Source of the DNA: Magnetospira sp. QH-2
GTDB taxonomy: Bacteria; Pseudomonadota; Alphaproteobacteria; Rhodospirillales; Magnetospiraceae
NCBI RefSeq assembly: GCF_000968135.1
Contig: NZ_FO538765.1
Span: 558,001 to 622,000, forward strand
Length of the DNA stretch: 64,000 nucleotides
Reading direction: 5' to 3'
Shown here: in pieces, positions 41,735-50,044 of the stretch
Layout of the letters: each line of letters opens with the position of its first letter
How positions within the stretch are numbered: position 1 is the stretch's first letter
Position numbers and translations under genes: made by a program
Notes under the pieces: model-generated
Told to the model about the DNA's origin: nothing
The model's input: only the letters and a program-made list of their open reading frames with translations
Databases searched by the model: none

Positions 41735-42868
41735 ATGGATGAAGGGCGGCTGGATATTGCTCTGACTCTGTCTGGCGAACGAGTCGACGCGGTCACCATC
41801 GATGTGGCTCGGCCCCGGTTGGCCGGGCGATTGCTGGTGGGGCGCCCGGCGGAGGCCGCGCCGAAGATGATGGGCTTGGTGTTCAGCATCTGCGGTACCG
41901 CTCAGACCTGTGCCGCCCTGCGCGCGGTGGAGGCCGCCCAGGGCCTGACCCCGGATCCGGATACCGAGAGCCTGCGCGAGATTATGATCCGGGCCGAGGC
42001 CCTGGATCAGGACCTGTTACGCCTGTGCCTGGATTGGCCGACGGAAACCATCGGTGCCGCTTCGGTCACGACATTGCGCGATCTGCGAACCACTCTTGCC
42101 GACGGGACCGCCTTGGTTTCCGGCCCCGATTGGCGGCGACCGGGAGAGCGGGCCGCCATCCTGGATCAAGACGTCTGGTCTGATTTTCAAATCTTGCTCC
42201 GAAGGCAACTGGCCGAGCTATTGCTGGGCGAGCCGCGCGGGCGCGTGCCTGAGAGCCTGACGCGGGCCCGGATGTGGTGGCAACAGGGCGATACCCCGGC
42301 GGCCCGGGTCCTCGAATGGGTGGAGCGCCACGGCCTAGCCGGGTTCGGTGCGTCGGAAGGCCGTTTCTTGGATTCCGCGACCCCGGCCTTCTTCCATCAC
42401 AGACTGGCGAATGAGGATGGTGACCGTTTCGCGGCTTGTCCCGATTGGCAGGGGCAGCCCGCCGAGACCGGACCCCTGGCCCGGCATCGCCACCATCCGC
42501 TGGTCCGCGATATCATCGCCGAACACGGTGCGGGCCTGTTGGCGCGCATGACCGCCCGGCTGGTTGGTGTGTTGAGCGAGCCGGGGATCCCGGGGCTCCA
42601 GGCCGATGACGATGGCGCCGGGGTCGGCGTGGGTCTGGCGGAAACAGCACGCGGTCTGTTGGCTCATCGGGTGGTTTTGGACGGTGAGACGGTGGCCGAC
42701 TATCGCACCGTGGCGCCCACCGAGTGGAACTTCCATCCGGACGGGCCGTTGTCTCGGGGACTGGTGGGCACCGAGGCCGGGTCGGAGGACGATCTCAGAC
42801 GACGGGTCTCGTTGCTGGTCTCGGCCATCGATCCCTGCGTGGCCTATGACCTGACCATCAGCGGCTGA
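41735..42868 (+). CDS. HupK-like protein ([NiFe]-hydrogenase large-subunit homologue)
   Basis: A 377-aa protein resembling HupK, a large-subunit-like accessory of [NiFe]-hydrogenase assembly. 'VFSICGTAQTCAALRAVEAA' matches the HupK version of the N-terminal nickel motif, and the C-terminus 'SAIDPCVAYDLTISG' resembles DPCxxC but with Tyr in place of the second Cys. It cannot hold the complete four-cysteine NiFe site. The ATG at 41735 follows GCGAGGAAA; the upstream open frame overlaps the cyclase gene. No hydrogenase genes are nearby, so this is an orphan copy. It is divergent from the cyclase operon with only 67 bases between. Confidence 0.75.
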   Translation: MDEGRLDIALTLSGERVDAVTIDVARPRLAGRLLVGRPAEAAPKMMGLVFSICGTAQTCAALRAVEAAQGLTPDPDTESLREIMIRAEALDQDLLRLCLDWPTETIGAASVTTLRDLRTTLADGTALVSGPDWRRPGERAAILDQDVWSDFQILLRRQLAELLLGEPRGRVPESLTRARMWWQQGDTPAARVLEWVERHGLAGFGASEGRFLDSATPAFFHHRLANEDGDRFAACPDWQGQPAETGPLARHRHHPLVRDIIAEHGAGLLARMTARLVGVLSEPGIPGLQADDDGAGVGVGLAETARGLLAHRVVLDGETVADYRTVAPTEWNFHPDGPLSRGLVGTEAGSEDDLRRRVSLLVSAIDPCVAYDLTISG

Positions 42869-43406
42869 CCGTTTCCCCGGCCAGCACCTTGGTCACCGCC
42901 TTCAACAGGTCCCGATAGTCGGTGAGAGAGACCTTGATATTCTGGGCGATGCCGGTGGCCGGTTTGAATTTCAGCCGCAAGGATTGTCCGGCCTCCATGG
43001 CGGTCAGGATTTCGCCACTGACCTGCTCGGGGATGACCAGATGGTTGGTCTTGGGCGCCGGGTCGGACCATTTCTTGTCCTCGGCGCCGTCCATATCCAC
43101 CTGGATGGAAATCTTGCTTTTTTTAGCGAAACCCAGATAGCTGGCCACCACGACACCGCGTTTGTCGCGATCGAACACCGGCCCGAAGCGCACGAAGTTT
43201 CCGGTCTTGGAGCCATCGGCGAACGTATGGATGACCATCAGATGGCAGTAGGGCTCGTCGCTGCCCGGGTCCTTGTAGCAAGAGGCCTTCCAAGCACCCT
43301 GCTGGGCCTCGAACACCCGAACGGCATTGGCCGAGGCCGGATCGGCAAAGGTCACGACAGCAAGCAGAAAGGCGAGGATCGGAGCGATGCGGGGCATGGG
43401 TCTCAC
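42858..43406 (-). CDS. Invasion-associated locus B (IalB) family protein
   Basis: A 182-aa secreted protein. A signal peptide (IAPILAFLLAVVTFADPASA) is followed by an IalB-like beta domain: 'GAWKASCYKDPGSDEPYCHLMVIHT', 'VVASYLGFAKKSKISIQVDMDG', 'LTAMEAGQSLRLKF'. Two cysteines about 14 residues apart may form a disulphide. IalB homologues are widespread periplasmic proteins in alphaproteobacteria, of uncertain function outside Bartonella. It is convergent with the HupK-like gene and overlaps its 3' end by 11 bases. Confidence 0.82.
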   Translation of the reverse strand: MRPMPRIAPILAFLLAVVTFADPASANAVRVFEAQQGAWKASCYKDPGSDEPYCHLMVIHTFADGSKTGNFVRFGPVFDRDKRGVVVASYLGFAKKSKISIQVDMDGAEDKKWSDPAPKTNHLVIPEQVSGEILTAMEAGQSLRLKFKPATGIAQNIKVSLTDYRDLLKAVTKVLAGETVSR

Positions 43407-43504
43407 TCATTCGTGAAAGGGAATGGCCGGTTTTGACACGGGCGCCGCTTGCCGCGCAAGCCCCATCGGCGTTATTCATAGGGCAGATGACAAGGAGAAC
43501 ACCG

Positions 43505-44071
43505 ATGATCCGCTTTTTGCTGTTGCTGGGCCTGTTGATGTTGCCGACCGGGGGCGACGCGGCGGGAAGTCCGGAGATTGATCCCAAATTCAAAGAATTG
43601 GCGGCTAAGATCGATGGGTTTCGGCTTGCGGTGAACCGGCCTCCGGTGCCGCCGGTGGTGTTCATCCGCAATATGGACGAACCGGTGCGTCTGATCGACT
43701 TCAAGGGACGGGTGGTGGTGCTCAATCTCTGGGCCACCTGGTGCCCGCCCTGTATCAAGGAAATGCCCGACCTCAACGCCTTACAGGTGCGCTTCAAAGA
43801 TCAGCCCCTGGATGTGGTGGCGGTGGCCTCGGGCTCTCAGATGGGCAAGTCGCCGCGCAAATTCCTTGAGGAGCGGGGACTGGATGCCCTGACTCTCTAT
43901 GCCGACCCGGCGCAAAAGCTGATCGATATCTTTGGCTCCGATACCCTGCCCACCACCTTGATCATCAGTCCCAATGGCTATGTGTTGGGAGGGGTCCTGG
44001 GCGCCACCGATTGGAATACCGAAGAAGTGGCGGCGGCTCTGCGGCACCTGATGAAGACGATCAAAGAATAG
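43505..44071 (+). CDS. TlpA/ResA-like membrane-anchored or periplasmic thioredoxin
   Basis: A 188-aa thiol-disulphide oxidoreductase. An N-terminal hydrophobic segment (MIRFLLLLGLLMLPTGGDA) directs export. The thioredoxin fold carries 'VVVLNLWATWCPPCIKEMPDLNALQ' with a CPPC active site, followed by 'KFLEERGLDALTLYADP' and the cis-Pro 'SDTLPTTLIISPNGYVLG'. It probably keeps cytochrome c haem-binding or other periplasmic cysteines reduced. The ATG at 43505 is preceded by AAGGAGA; the earlier ATG at 43433 is not. Confidence 0.92.
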   Translation: MIRFLLLLGLLMLPTGGDAAGSPEIDPKFKELAAKIDGFRLAVNRPPVPPVVFIRNMDEPVRLIDFKGRVVVLNLWATWCPPCIKEMPDLNALQVRFKDQPLDVVAVASGSQMGKSPRKFLEERGLDALTLYADPAQKLIDIFGSDTLPTTLIISPNGYVLGGVLGATDWNTEEVAAALRHLMKTIKE

Positions 44072-44710
44072 TCAGTCCGGCTTCTTTTTGCCGATCTTGC
44101 TTTCCTTGCCGCGAATCAGGCGGCGGATGTTTTCGTGATGCCGGGCGAAAGCCAACAGTCCCAGAGCGAGAGCCAGGATCACCGTGTTGCTATCGCTGAG
44201 GTAAAGGGCATAGACCGGCGCCCCCGCCAAGGCCACCAGCGCGGCCAGGGATGAATAGCGCAGCACCAAGGCCACCACCAGCCAGGTCGCACAAGCCCCC
44301 AGGCCCACCGGCCAGGCATAGGCCAACAGGGTGCCCAGGGTGGTGGCCACGCCCTTGCCGCCCTGGAATCTCAGGAAGATCGAAAAATTATGCCCGATTA
44401 CCGCCATCAACCCGCCAAGCAATGCATATTGTCGGGCCAGGGTGGTTTCGTAGTCAAAGGCATGTAGGAACAGCAATACGACGATGGCGCCCTTGCCCGC
44501 GTCCAGTACCAAGGTCAAAAAAGCCGCCGGTTTGTTGCCGGTGCGCAGTACGTTGGTGGCGCCGATGTTGCCTGAACCGATGCTGCGGAGATCGCCCAGC
44601 CCGAACAACTTGGCCATGACGATCCCGAAAGGGATGGACCCGATCAGATAACCGCTCAGGGCCGCGATTTGGTGCATCAAGGTAATAGTCGGATAGTCGG
44701 CCTGGCCCAT
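44072..44710 (-). CDS. plsY: Acyl-phosphate:glycerol-3-phosphate acyltransferase PlsY
   Basis: A 212-aa five-helix membrane enzyme making lysophosphatidic acid from acyl-phosphate. Motifs: 'GYLIGSIPFGIVMAKLFGLGDLRSIGSGNIGATNVLRT' (motif 1), 'HNFSIFLRFQGGKGVATTLGTLLA' (motif 2) and C-terminal 'ARHHENIRRLIRGKE' (motif 3). Its stop touches that of the convergent tlpA-like gene. It is the last gene of pyrB-pyrC-plsY. Confidence 0.96.
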   Translation of the reverse strand: MGQADYPTITLMHQIAALSGYLIGSIPFGIVMAKLFGLGDLRSIGSGNIGATNVLRTGNKPAAFLTLVLDAGKGAIVVLLFLHAFDYETTLARQYALLGGLMAVIGHNFSIFLRFQGGKGVATTLGTLLAYAWPVGLGACATWLVVALVLRYSSLAALVALAGAPVYALYLSDSNTVILALALGLLAFARHHENIRRLIRGKESKIGKKKPD

Positions 44711-44720
44711 GGGAGCTCCG

Positions 44721-46028
44721 TCAAAATTGGAAAACCGTGCGTCCGTCGACCACGGTGCGCTTGGGCCGACCTTGGGTCAGGTAGCCATCAAAGGGGGTAT
44801 TCTTGGATTTGCTGATCATATCGTCCCGGTCAATCTTCCAGGGTTTCTCCGGGTCGAAGAGCAAAAGGTCCGCCGGAGCACCTTTTGTCAGCCGCCCGCC
44901 GGTCAGGCCGAGCAGGTCGGCGGGCGCCGAGGTGATCAGGCGCAGTGCCTCGATCAATTCCAGATGACCGTTGCGGACCAGTTCCAAGGTGATGGGTAGC
45001 AAGGTTTCCAAGCCGATTCCGCCGTAGGCCGCCTGACCAAAGGGCAAGCGTTTGGCTTCTTCGTCTTCCGGTGCATGGTCCGAAGCGATCACATCAATGG
45101 TGCCGTCGCGCAGGCCTTCAATCACCGCAAGGCGGTCATCCTCGGTGCGCAAGGGCGGCGACAGCTTGGAGAAGGTGCGATAGTCACCCACCGCCAATTC
45201 GTTGAGGGCAAAGTAGAACGGCGCGGTGTCACAAGTCACTTGTAGGCCCCGGACCTTGGCGCGCCGAATCACGTCGATGGCCTCGCCGGTGGTCACATGG
45301 GCGAAATGCAGGCGTCCGCCGGTCAGCTCCAACAGCCGCAAGTCCCGCTCGATCATCATCACTTCGGCTTGGGGCGGAATGCCCACCAGGCCAAGGCGGG
45401 TGGCCATGGTCCCGGCATTGACCACACCGCTTCCGGCCAAGCCCGGTTCTTCGGGGTGCTGCACGATCAAGAGATCGAAGGTGGCGGCATATTGCAAAGC
45501 CCGGCGCATGGTCGCCGTGTCGGCAACGGGAACGGTCCCGTCGGTAAAGGCCACGGCTCCGGATTCCGCCAGCATGCCCATCTCGGCCAGTTCCTGCCCT
45601 TCCAGCCCCTTGGTCACGGCGCCATAGGGATAGACCTTGGCCAGCCCCAGCAGGCGGGCTCGGCGGGCAACAAATTCCACCACTGAGACATCATCAATGA
45701 CCGGCCTGGTATTGGGCAGGCAGACCATGGAGGTCACGCCTCCGGCGGCCGCGGCGAGCCCGGCCGAGGCCAGGGTACCTTTGTGCTCTTCTCCCGGCTC
45801 GCGCAGTTGCACCCGCATGTCCACTAGCCCGGGGGAGAGAATAAGGCCCTCGCAATCCACCGTCTGAGCGTGGCTGGGTACACCGTCGGCAAACAGTCCG
45901 GGGCCCAGATCGGCGATGGTCTCGCCTTCGGCATAGAGGGTCCCCGGCTGATCCAGGCCGGTGGCCGGATCCATCAGCCGGGCGTTGACGTAAGCGGTGG
46001 GGGGCGGTGGAATATCGGTAACGGCCAT
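44721..46028 (-). CDS. pyrC: Dihydroorotase-like protein lacking the HxH zinc motif
   Basis: A 435-aa member of the class I dihydroorotase family. Overall layout is conserved ('SPGLVDMRVQLREPGEEHKGTLASAGLAAAAGGVTSMVCLPNTRPVID', 'VIASDHAPEDEEAKRLPFGQAAYGGIGLETLLP'), but the zinc-binding His-x-His of active enzymes ('DxHxHLREPG') is replaced by Arg-x-Gln ('DMRVQLREPG'). It therefore probably resembles the inactive PyrC'/PyrX proteins that associate with and stabilise aspartate carbamoyltransferase, and an active dihydroorotase should be elsewhere. pyrB lies directly upstream with a one-base TGATG overlap, supporting complex formation. Confidence 0.88.
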   Translation of the reverse strand: MAVTDIPPPPTAYVNARLMDPATGLDQPGTLYAEGETIADLGPGLFADGVPSHAQTVDCEGLILSPGLVDMRVQLREPGEEHKGTLASAGLAAAAGGVTSMVCLPNTRPVIDDVSVVEFVARRARLLGLAKVYPYGAVTKGLEGQELAEMGMLAESGAVAFTDGTVPVADTATMRRALQYAATFDLLIVQHPEEPGLAGSGVVNAGTMATRLGLVGIPPQAEVMMIERDLRLLELTGGRLHFAHVTTGEAIDVIRRAKVRGLQVTCDTAPFYFALNELAVGDYRTFSKLSPPLRTEDDRLAVIEGLRDGTIDVIASDHAPEDEEAKRLPFGQAAYGGIGLETLLPITLELVRNGHLELIEALRLITSAPADLLGLTGGRLTKGAPADLLLFDPEKPWKIDRDDMISKSKNTPFDGYLTQGRPKRTVVDGRTVFQF

Positions 46029-46993
46029 CAGCCTGCTCCCTCGATCGGCGGCAGGTTATCGGTCAGCACCTCCAAGACCGCCATACGCACGGCAACGCCC
46101 ATTTCCACCTGTTCACGGATCACGCTGCGACCAAAATCGTCGGCCACTTCCGAATCGATTTCGACGCCTCGGTTCATGGGACCGGGGTGCATGATCAGCG
46201 CATCCGGTTTGGCCATGGCCAGATTGTCGTAAGTCAGGCCGAAGAAGTGAAAATACTCACGGATAGACGGGAAATAGTTGGCCTGCATGCGCTCCCGTTG
46301 CAGGCGCAGCATCATCACGATGTCCACGTCCTTCAGGCCTTGGCGCATATCAAAAAAGACCTCGGCCCCCAGTTCATCGATACCCCGGGGGATCAGGGTT
46401 CGAGGCGCGATCAGCCGCACCCGGGCGCCCATGGTATTAAGCAGATGGATGTTGGAACGGGCCACCCGTGAATGGGCGATATCGCCGCAGATCGCCACGG
46501 TCAGGTTATCCAGGTGCCCGCGCCGACGGCGGATGGTCAGGGCGTCCAGCAGGGCCTGCGTGGGATGTTCATGAGCCCCGTCTCCGGCATTGATCACCGC
46601 GCCATGGACCTTTTCGCTGAGCAGCTTCACCGCCCCCGATTGATTGTGGCGCACCACCAGCACGTCGGGATGCATGGCGTTCAGGGTCATGGCCGTATCG
46701 ATCAGGGTCTCGCCCTTTTTCACCGAACTGGTGGCCACGTTCATGGTGATCACATCCGCGCCCAGGCGCTGAGCCGCGGCGTCGAACGAGGTCCGCGTAC
46801 GGGTCGAATCCTCGAAGAACAGATTGATGATCGTGCGTCCGTTCAGCAGGTCCTTTTTCTTGTTGGCCTGCCGATTCTGGTCCACGTAGGCTTCGGACTT
46901 GTCCAGAATCAGTGAAATTTCCGGCGGGGTCAGCCCCTCGATGCCGAGCAGATGACGGTGGGTAAAATGCATCGGGTCGATGGAATCGTTCAT
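46028..46993 (-). CDS. pyrB: Aspartate carbamoyltransferase catalytic subunit
   Basis: A 321-aa transcarbamoylase of pyrimidine synthesis (carbamoyl phosphate + aspartate). It begins [21 protein letters not shown]. Carbamoyl-phosphate motif '[23 protein letters not shown]', 'VVRHNQSGA', '[17 protein letters not shown]' and aspartate loop '[11 protein letters not shown]' are present. The start is placed at 46993 where family similarity begins. No pyrI is present, as expected outside enterobacteria. Confidence 0.95.
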   Translation of the reverse strand: MNDSIDPMHFTHRHLLGIEGLTPPEISLILDKSEAYVDQNRQANKKKDLLNGRTIINLFFEDSTRTRTSFDAAAQRLGADVITMNVATSSVKKGETLIDTAMTLNAMHPDVLVVRHNQSGAVKLLSEKVHGAVINAGDGAHEHPTQALLDALTIRRRRGHLDNLTVAICGDIAHSRVARSNIHLLNTMGARVRLIAPRTLIPRGIDELGAEVFFDMRQGLKDVDIVMMLRLQRERMQANYFPSIREYFHFFGLTYDNLAMAKPDALIMHPGPMNRGVEIDSEVADDFGRSVIREQVEMGVAVRMAVLEVLTDNLPPIEGAG

Positions 46994-47004
46994 GGGCGCG
47001 CAGT

Positions 47005-47172
47005 CTACTCCGGGCGGTCGTTGTCGGCAACATGGCGTAGCATGCCCATTTGCCAAAATAGTCTTGCCGCTTTCCGCCCCATGGTGGGAGGCAGCGCCCG
47101 AACAACCGAGAGCGCCAGCCCGCCCAAGGGGCCATGGGGCACCAGCGCGACCCTTTGAGTTTCAGCCTTCAT
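47005..47172 (-). CDS. Possible 55-aa protein between the reductase and pyrB
   Basis: An ATG at 47172-47170 overlaps the stop of the upstream reductase gene as ATGA and opens 55 codons. The product is basic, with '[19 protein letters not shown]' and '[15 protein letters not shown]', and ends 12 bases before the pyrB start. The exact overlap and the fill of the otherwise empty gap support a real gene; composition alone does not. I know no homologue. Confidence 0.35.
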   Translation of the reverse strand: MKAETQRVALVPHGPLGGLALSVVRALPPTMGRKAARLFWQMGMLRHVADNDRPE

Positions 47173-48197
47173 GCGTGGGGCACGCCCAGCGAGGTGGAAT
47201 ACTCGAAATGCAGGGCCTCGTCCGGATAGACCAGATCGCGCACCGCATGGGCGGCCATGGCCGCTTCGGAGAACCCGCACAGAATCAATTTGAGCTTATG
47301 CTCATAGGTCGCCACATCGCCGATGGCGAAAATTCCCGGCTTATTGGTGGCCAGGGTTCCCGACTCCACGGTGATATGATGCATGTCCAGGTTCAGACCC
47401 CACTCGGCGATGGGGCCTAAGTCCGTGGCCAGACCGTAAAAGGGCAGCAGCACATCGGCATCGAGGCGGCGGATATCCCCATCCAGGGTCTTGACGTTCA
47501 CCGCCGACAGGGTGCTGCCCTCGCCCTCAAGGGAATCCAGTTGGTAGGGCACCACCAGTTCCAGCTTGCCCGTGCCGTCTTCCGACAGGGCTTTCAGGCG
47601 TGCGGCGCTTTCCGGCGCGGCGCGGAACTTGGGGCGCCGGTGCACCACATAAATCTTTTCCGCCAGTTCATGCAGCGACAGGGCCCAATCCACCGCCGAA
47701 TCGCCACCGCCCGCGATAACCACCCGCCGCCCGCGGAAAGCCTCGCGGCGGCTGACCATGTAAAAGACGCTGTCGCCTTCGTACTGCTCGATATTCGCCA
47801 AGGGCGGACGATTGGGTCCGAAGGCGCCGGCTCCGGCGGCGATGATCACCGCCTTGGCGTCGATTCGGGTACCCTTTGAGGTCTCCAGCAAGAAGCGTTC
47901 GTCGTCGGTGCGGACCAGCTTTTCCACGCGCTCGCCCAGGTGATAAACGGGATCAAAGGCCGCGGCCTGTTTTTCCAGGTTGGTCACCAGATCGCCGGCC
48001 TGAATGGCGGGCAAGCCGGGAATGTCGTAAATGGGTTTTTCCGGATAAAGAGCGGAAAGCTGTCCGCCGACCATGTCCAAAGGGTCGATCACGTGACACG
48101 TCATTTTCAGCATGCCGCATTCGAACACGGCGAACAAACCGGTGGGACCGGCACCGACCACGGCGACATCGGTGACATGGATGGCGGGCTGCGACAT
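47169..48197 (-). CDS. Ferredoxin/flavodoxin-NADP+ reductase, thioredoxin-reductase-like type
   Basis: A 342-aa FAD/NADPH flavoprotein. FAD motif 'VAVVGAGPTGLFAVFECGMLKMTCHVIDPLDMVGGQLSALYPEKPIYDIPG', NADPH motif 'VVIAGGGDSAVDWALSLHELAEKIYVVHRR', and C-terminal 'KPGIFAIGDVATYEHKLKLILCGFSEAAMAAHAV'. It lacks the redox CxxC of thioredoxin reductase, so it is the ferredoxin-NADP reductase (FNR2/YumC-like) type. The start MSQPAIHV at 48197 follows GGGAGA. Confidence 0.92.
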   Translation of the reverse strand: MSQPAIHVTDVAVVGAGPTGLFAVFECGMLKMTCHVIDPLDMVGGQLSALYPEKPIYDIPGLPAIQAGDLVTNLEKQAAAFDPVYHLGERVEKLVRTDDERFLLETSKGTRIDAKAVIIAAGAGAFGPNRPPLANIEQYEGDSVFYMVSRREAFRGRRVVIAGGGDSAVDWALSLHELAEKIYVVHRRPKFRAAPESAARLKALSEDGTGKLELVVPYQLDSLEGEGSTLSAVNVKTLDGDIRRLDADVLLPFYGLATDLGPIAEWGLNLDMHHITVESGTLATNKPGIFAIGDVATYEHKLKLILCGFSEAAMAAHAVRDLVYPDEALHFEYSTSLGVPHA

Positions 48198-48274
48198 ACA
48201 GACTTCTCCCTTGTATTGACCTGCCGTACCATGACCGCCCAAGCCCACGGGATCAAGAGAGGACAAGCAAAAAC

Positions 48275-48736
48275 ATGACCGGGATGTCGCGCACCATCCA
48301 TTTGGCCGACGAGGCCGCCACGCGAGCCCTGGCATCGACCTTGGCGGAGCGGGCCAAGCCGGGCGACGTCATCGCCTTATCGGGGACCCTAGGCACTGGA
48401 AAAAGCGTTTTTGCCCGAGCGTTCATTCATGCGCGGGGCTGCCGCGAGGAAGTTCCCAGCCCGACCTTTACCCTGGTCCAAATTTATGACCTGCCCGACG
48501 GCGCCATCCATCATTTCGACCTCTATCGTCTGGCGGCCCCGGATGAGGCCTGGGAGCTGGACATCGAGGATGCCTTTGCCGAGGGAATCAGCCTGATCGA
48601 ATGGCCGGAGAATCTGGGCAGCCTGCTGCCCCCGGCGCATCTGGCTCTGCGGCTGGAAATGGGTGAGGCCGAGAGCGCACGAAAAGCCATCCTCGCCGGT
48701 CATGGGGACTGGCGGGATCGGCTAGAAGGGCTGTAA
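48275..48736 (+). CDS. tsaE: tRNA t6A biosynthesis ATPase TsaE
   Basis: A 153-aa P-loop protein that powers the TsaBD complex in N6-threonylcarbamoyladenosine formation at tRNA position 37. Walker A 'LSGTLGTGKSVFARAFIHARG', then 'VPSPTFTLVQIYD', 'IHHFDLYRL' and 'GISLIEWPENLG', all typical. It is divergent from the reductase gene. Confidence 0.95.
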   Translation: MTGMSRTIHLADEAATRALASTLAERAKPGDVIALSGTLGTGKSVFARAFIHARGCREEVPSPTFTLVQIYDLPDGAIHHFDLYRLAAPDEAWELDIEDAFAEGISLIEWPENLGSLLPPAHLALRLEMGEAESARKAILAGHGDWRDRLEGL

Positions 48737-48745
48737 CGGGAATCG

Positions 48746-48865
48746 TTACTTTTTAGCCGCGCGGCTCATCAGGAAATAGACGAATCCAATGACGATGACC
48801 ACGGTAGTGGCCACGGTCCCCAATCCGAAAAATAGCGCTTCGTTAAAGCTGACGACTTCCTGCAT
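48746..48865 (-). CDS. Newly noted 39-aa single-pass membrane peptide
   Basis: An ATG at 48865-48863 opens 39 codons ending at TAA (48748-48746). A polar N-terminus (MQEVVSFNEALFFG) leads into one clear hydrophobic helix (TVATTVVIVIGFVYFLM) and a basic SRAAKK tail, so N-out/C-in topology is expected. A strong ribosome binding site, AAGGAGAGGG, lies 4-13 bases upstream. It is below usual gene-calling length. It lies between and opposite to tsaE and amgK. Such peptides often modulate a larger membrane protein; the partner is unknown. Confidence 0.7.
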   Translation of the reverse strand: MQEVVSFNEALFFGLGTVATTVVIVIGFVYFLMSRAAKK

Positions 48866-49030
48866 GATACCCTCTCCTTTCGAATGTCTGCCATTGCGGA
48901 TAGCCCCAGCATATCAACAAACAAGTAGTCCGCCAACAATTTGTTATAGTGTACCCGTTCTCCGGCGTTGCCCCCTGGGCTTGGGCTGGGTACAAACGGT
49001 TCACGAAGGCGGTACAAGAGCGGGGAGCCG

Positions 49031-50044
49031 GTGACCAGAGATCAGACCATTACGCAGTTCCTCGACCGTGCCGGTTGGCACGATGCCGATCGGCGCCCGC
49101 TGGCCGATGACGCCTCGTTCCGCCGCTATGATCGTGTGACCCTGGGCGAGCGCCGCGCGGTGCTCATGGATGCGCCTCCGGACAAGGAGGATGTGCGGCC
49201 GTTTCTACGGGTGGCAAGGCATCTGACCGGCCTGGGACTCTCGGCCCCGGAAATCTTCGCCGAAGAGGCGGATCACGGCCTGCTGCTGCTCGAAGATCTG
49301 GGCGATGATACCTATACCCGGCTACTGGCCAGGGGGGGCGACGAGGAAGCACTCTATGCCCTGGCGGTGGACCTGCTCATTGCCCTGCACCGCCATGCGC
49401 CCACCGAGAGCCTGTTTGACGGCCTGCCGCCTTATGACGACGAGACGTTGATGACCGAGGCGTTGTTGTTGCCCGACTGGTACAGTGCCGCACAACAGGG
49501 CACGGCACCATCGGACAGCCTTCGGGACTCCTACCGAAAAGCTTGGATGAAAGTCCTGCCCCGGGTCCGCCTACAGCCCGACACATTGGTGCTGCGCGAC
49601 TATCATGTGGATAACCTGCTGCAATTGCCGGATCGCGACGGGGTGGCCGCCTGTGGCCTGTTGGATTTTCAAGATGCCCTGGCCGGCCCCCCGGCGTATG
49701 ACGTGATGTCCTTGTTGGAGGACGCCCGGCGGGACATCGCCCCCGACCTTAAACAACGCATGCTGAATCGCTATGGAGCCGCCTTCCCGGCGCTTGACCG
49801 GGCGGCCTTCGAGACCGCCTTCACCATTCTCGCCGCCCAGCGCCATGCCAAGGTTATCGGTATCTTCACCCGACTCTGTGTGCGCGACGGCAAGCCGGTC
49901 TATCTATCCCATATTCCAAGGGTCTGGCGGCTATTGGAAGCGGCGCTGGAGCATCCGGCTCTGGCCCCGGTCGCCCAATGGGTGGATACTCATATTCCGC
50001 CGAGCCAAAGAGGGATTCCCCCATGTCCGCACGCGACACCATGA
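49031..50044 (+). CDS. amgK: AmgK-like sugar kinase (N-acetylmuramate/N-acetylglucosamine 1-kinase)
   Basis: A 337-aa member of the aminoglycoside phosphotransferase family. 'DDASFRRYDRVTLGERRAVLMDAPP' (nucleotide loop), 'LLLEDLGDDTYTRLLA', catalytic 'LVLRDYHVDNLLQLPDRDGVAACGLLDFQDALAGPPAYDVMSLLEDAR' with the HxDN-type and DFQD metal residues. With the following uridylyltransferase it forms the MurNAc salvage route to UDP-MurNAc that bypasses de novo peptidoglycan synthesis. The GTG start at 49031 follows GGGGAG; the frame continues upstream to 48968 without a good site. Confidence 0.9.
   Translation: MTRDQTITQFLDRAGWHDADRRPLADDASFRRYDRVTLGERRAVLMDAPPDKEDVRPFLRVARHLTGLGLSAPEIFAEEADHGLLLLEDLGDDTYTRLLARGGDEEALYALAVDLLIALHRHAPTESLFDGLPPYDDETLMTEALLLPDWYSAAQQGTAPSDSLRDSYRKAWMKVLPRVRLQPDTLVLRDYHVDNLLQLPDRDGVAACGLLDFQDALAGPPAYDVMSLLEDARRDIAPDLKQRMLNRYGAAFPALDRAAFETAFTILAAQRHAKVIGIFTRLCVRDGKPVYLSHIPRVWRLLEAALEHPALAPVAQWVDTHIPPSQRGIPPCPHATP

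Noticed and set aside
41735-42868. A functional [NiFe]-hydrogenase large subunit
   Set aside because: The second C-terminal Cys is Tyr (DPCVAY), the length is short for a large subunit and no small subunit or maturation genes are near.
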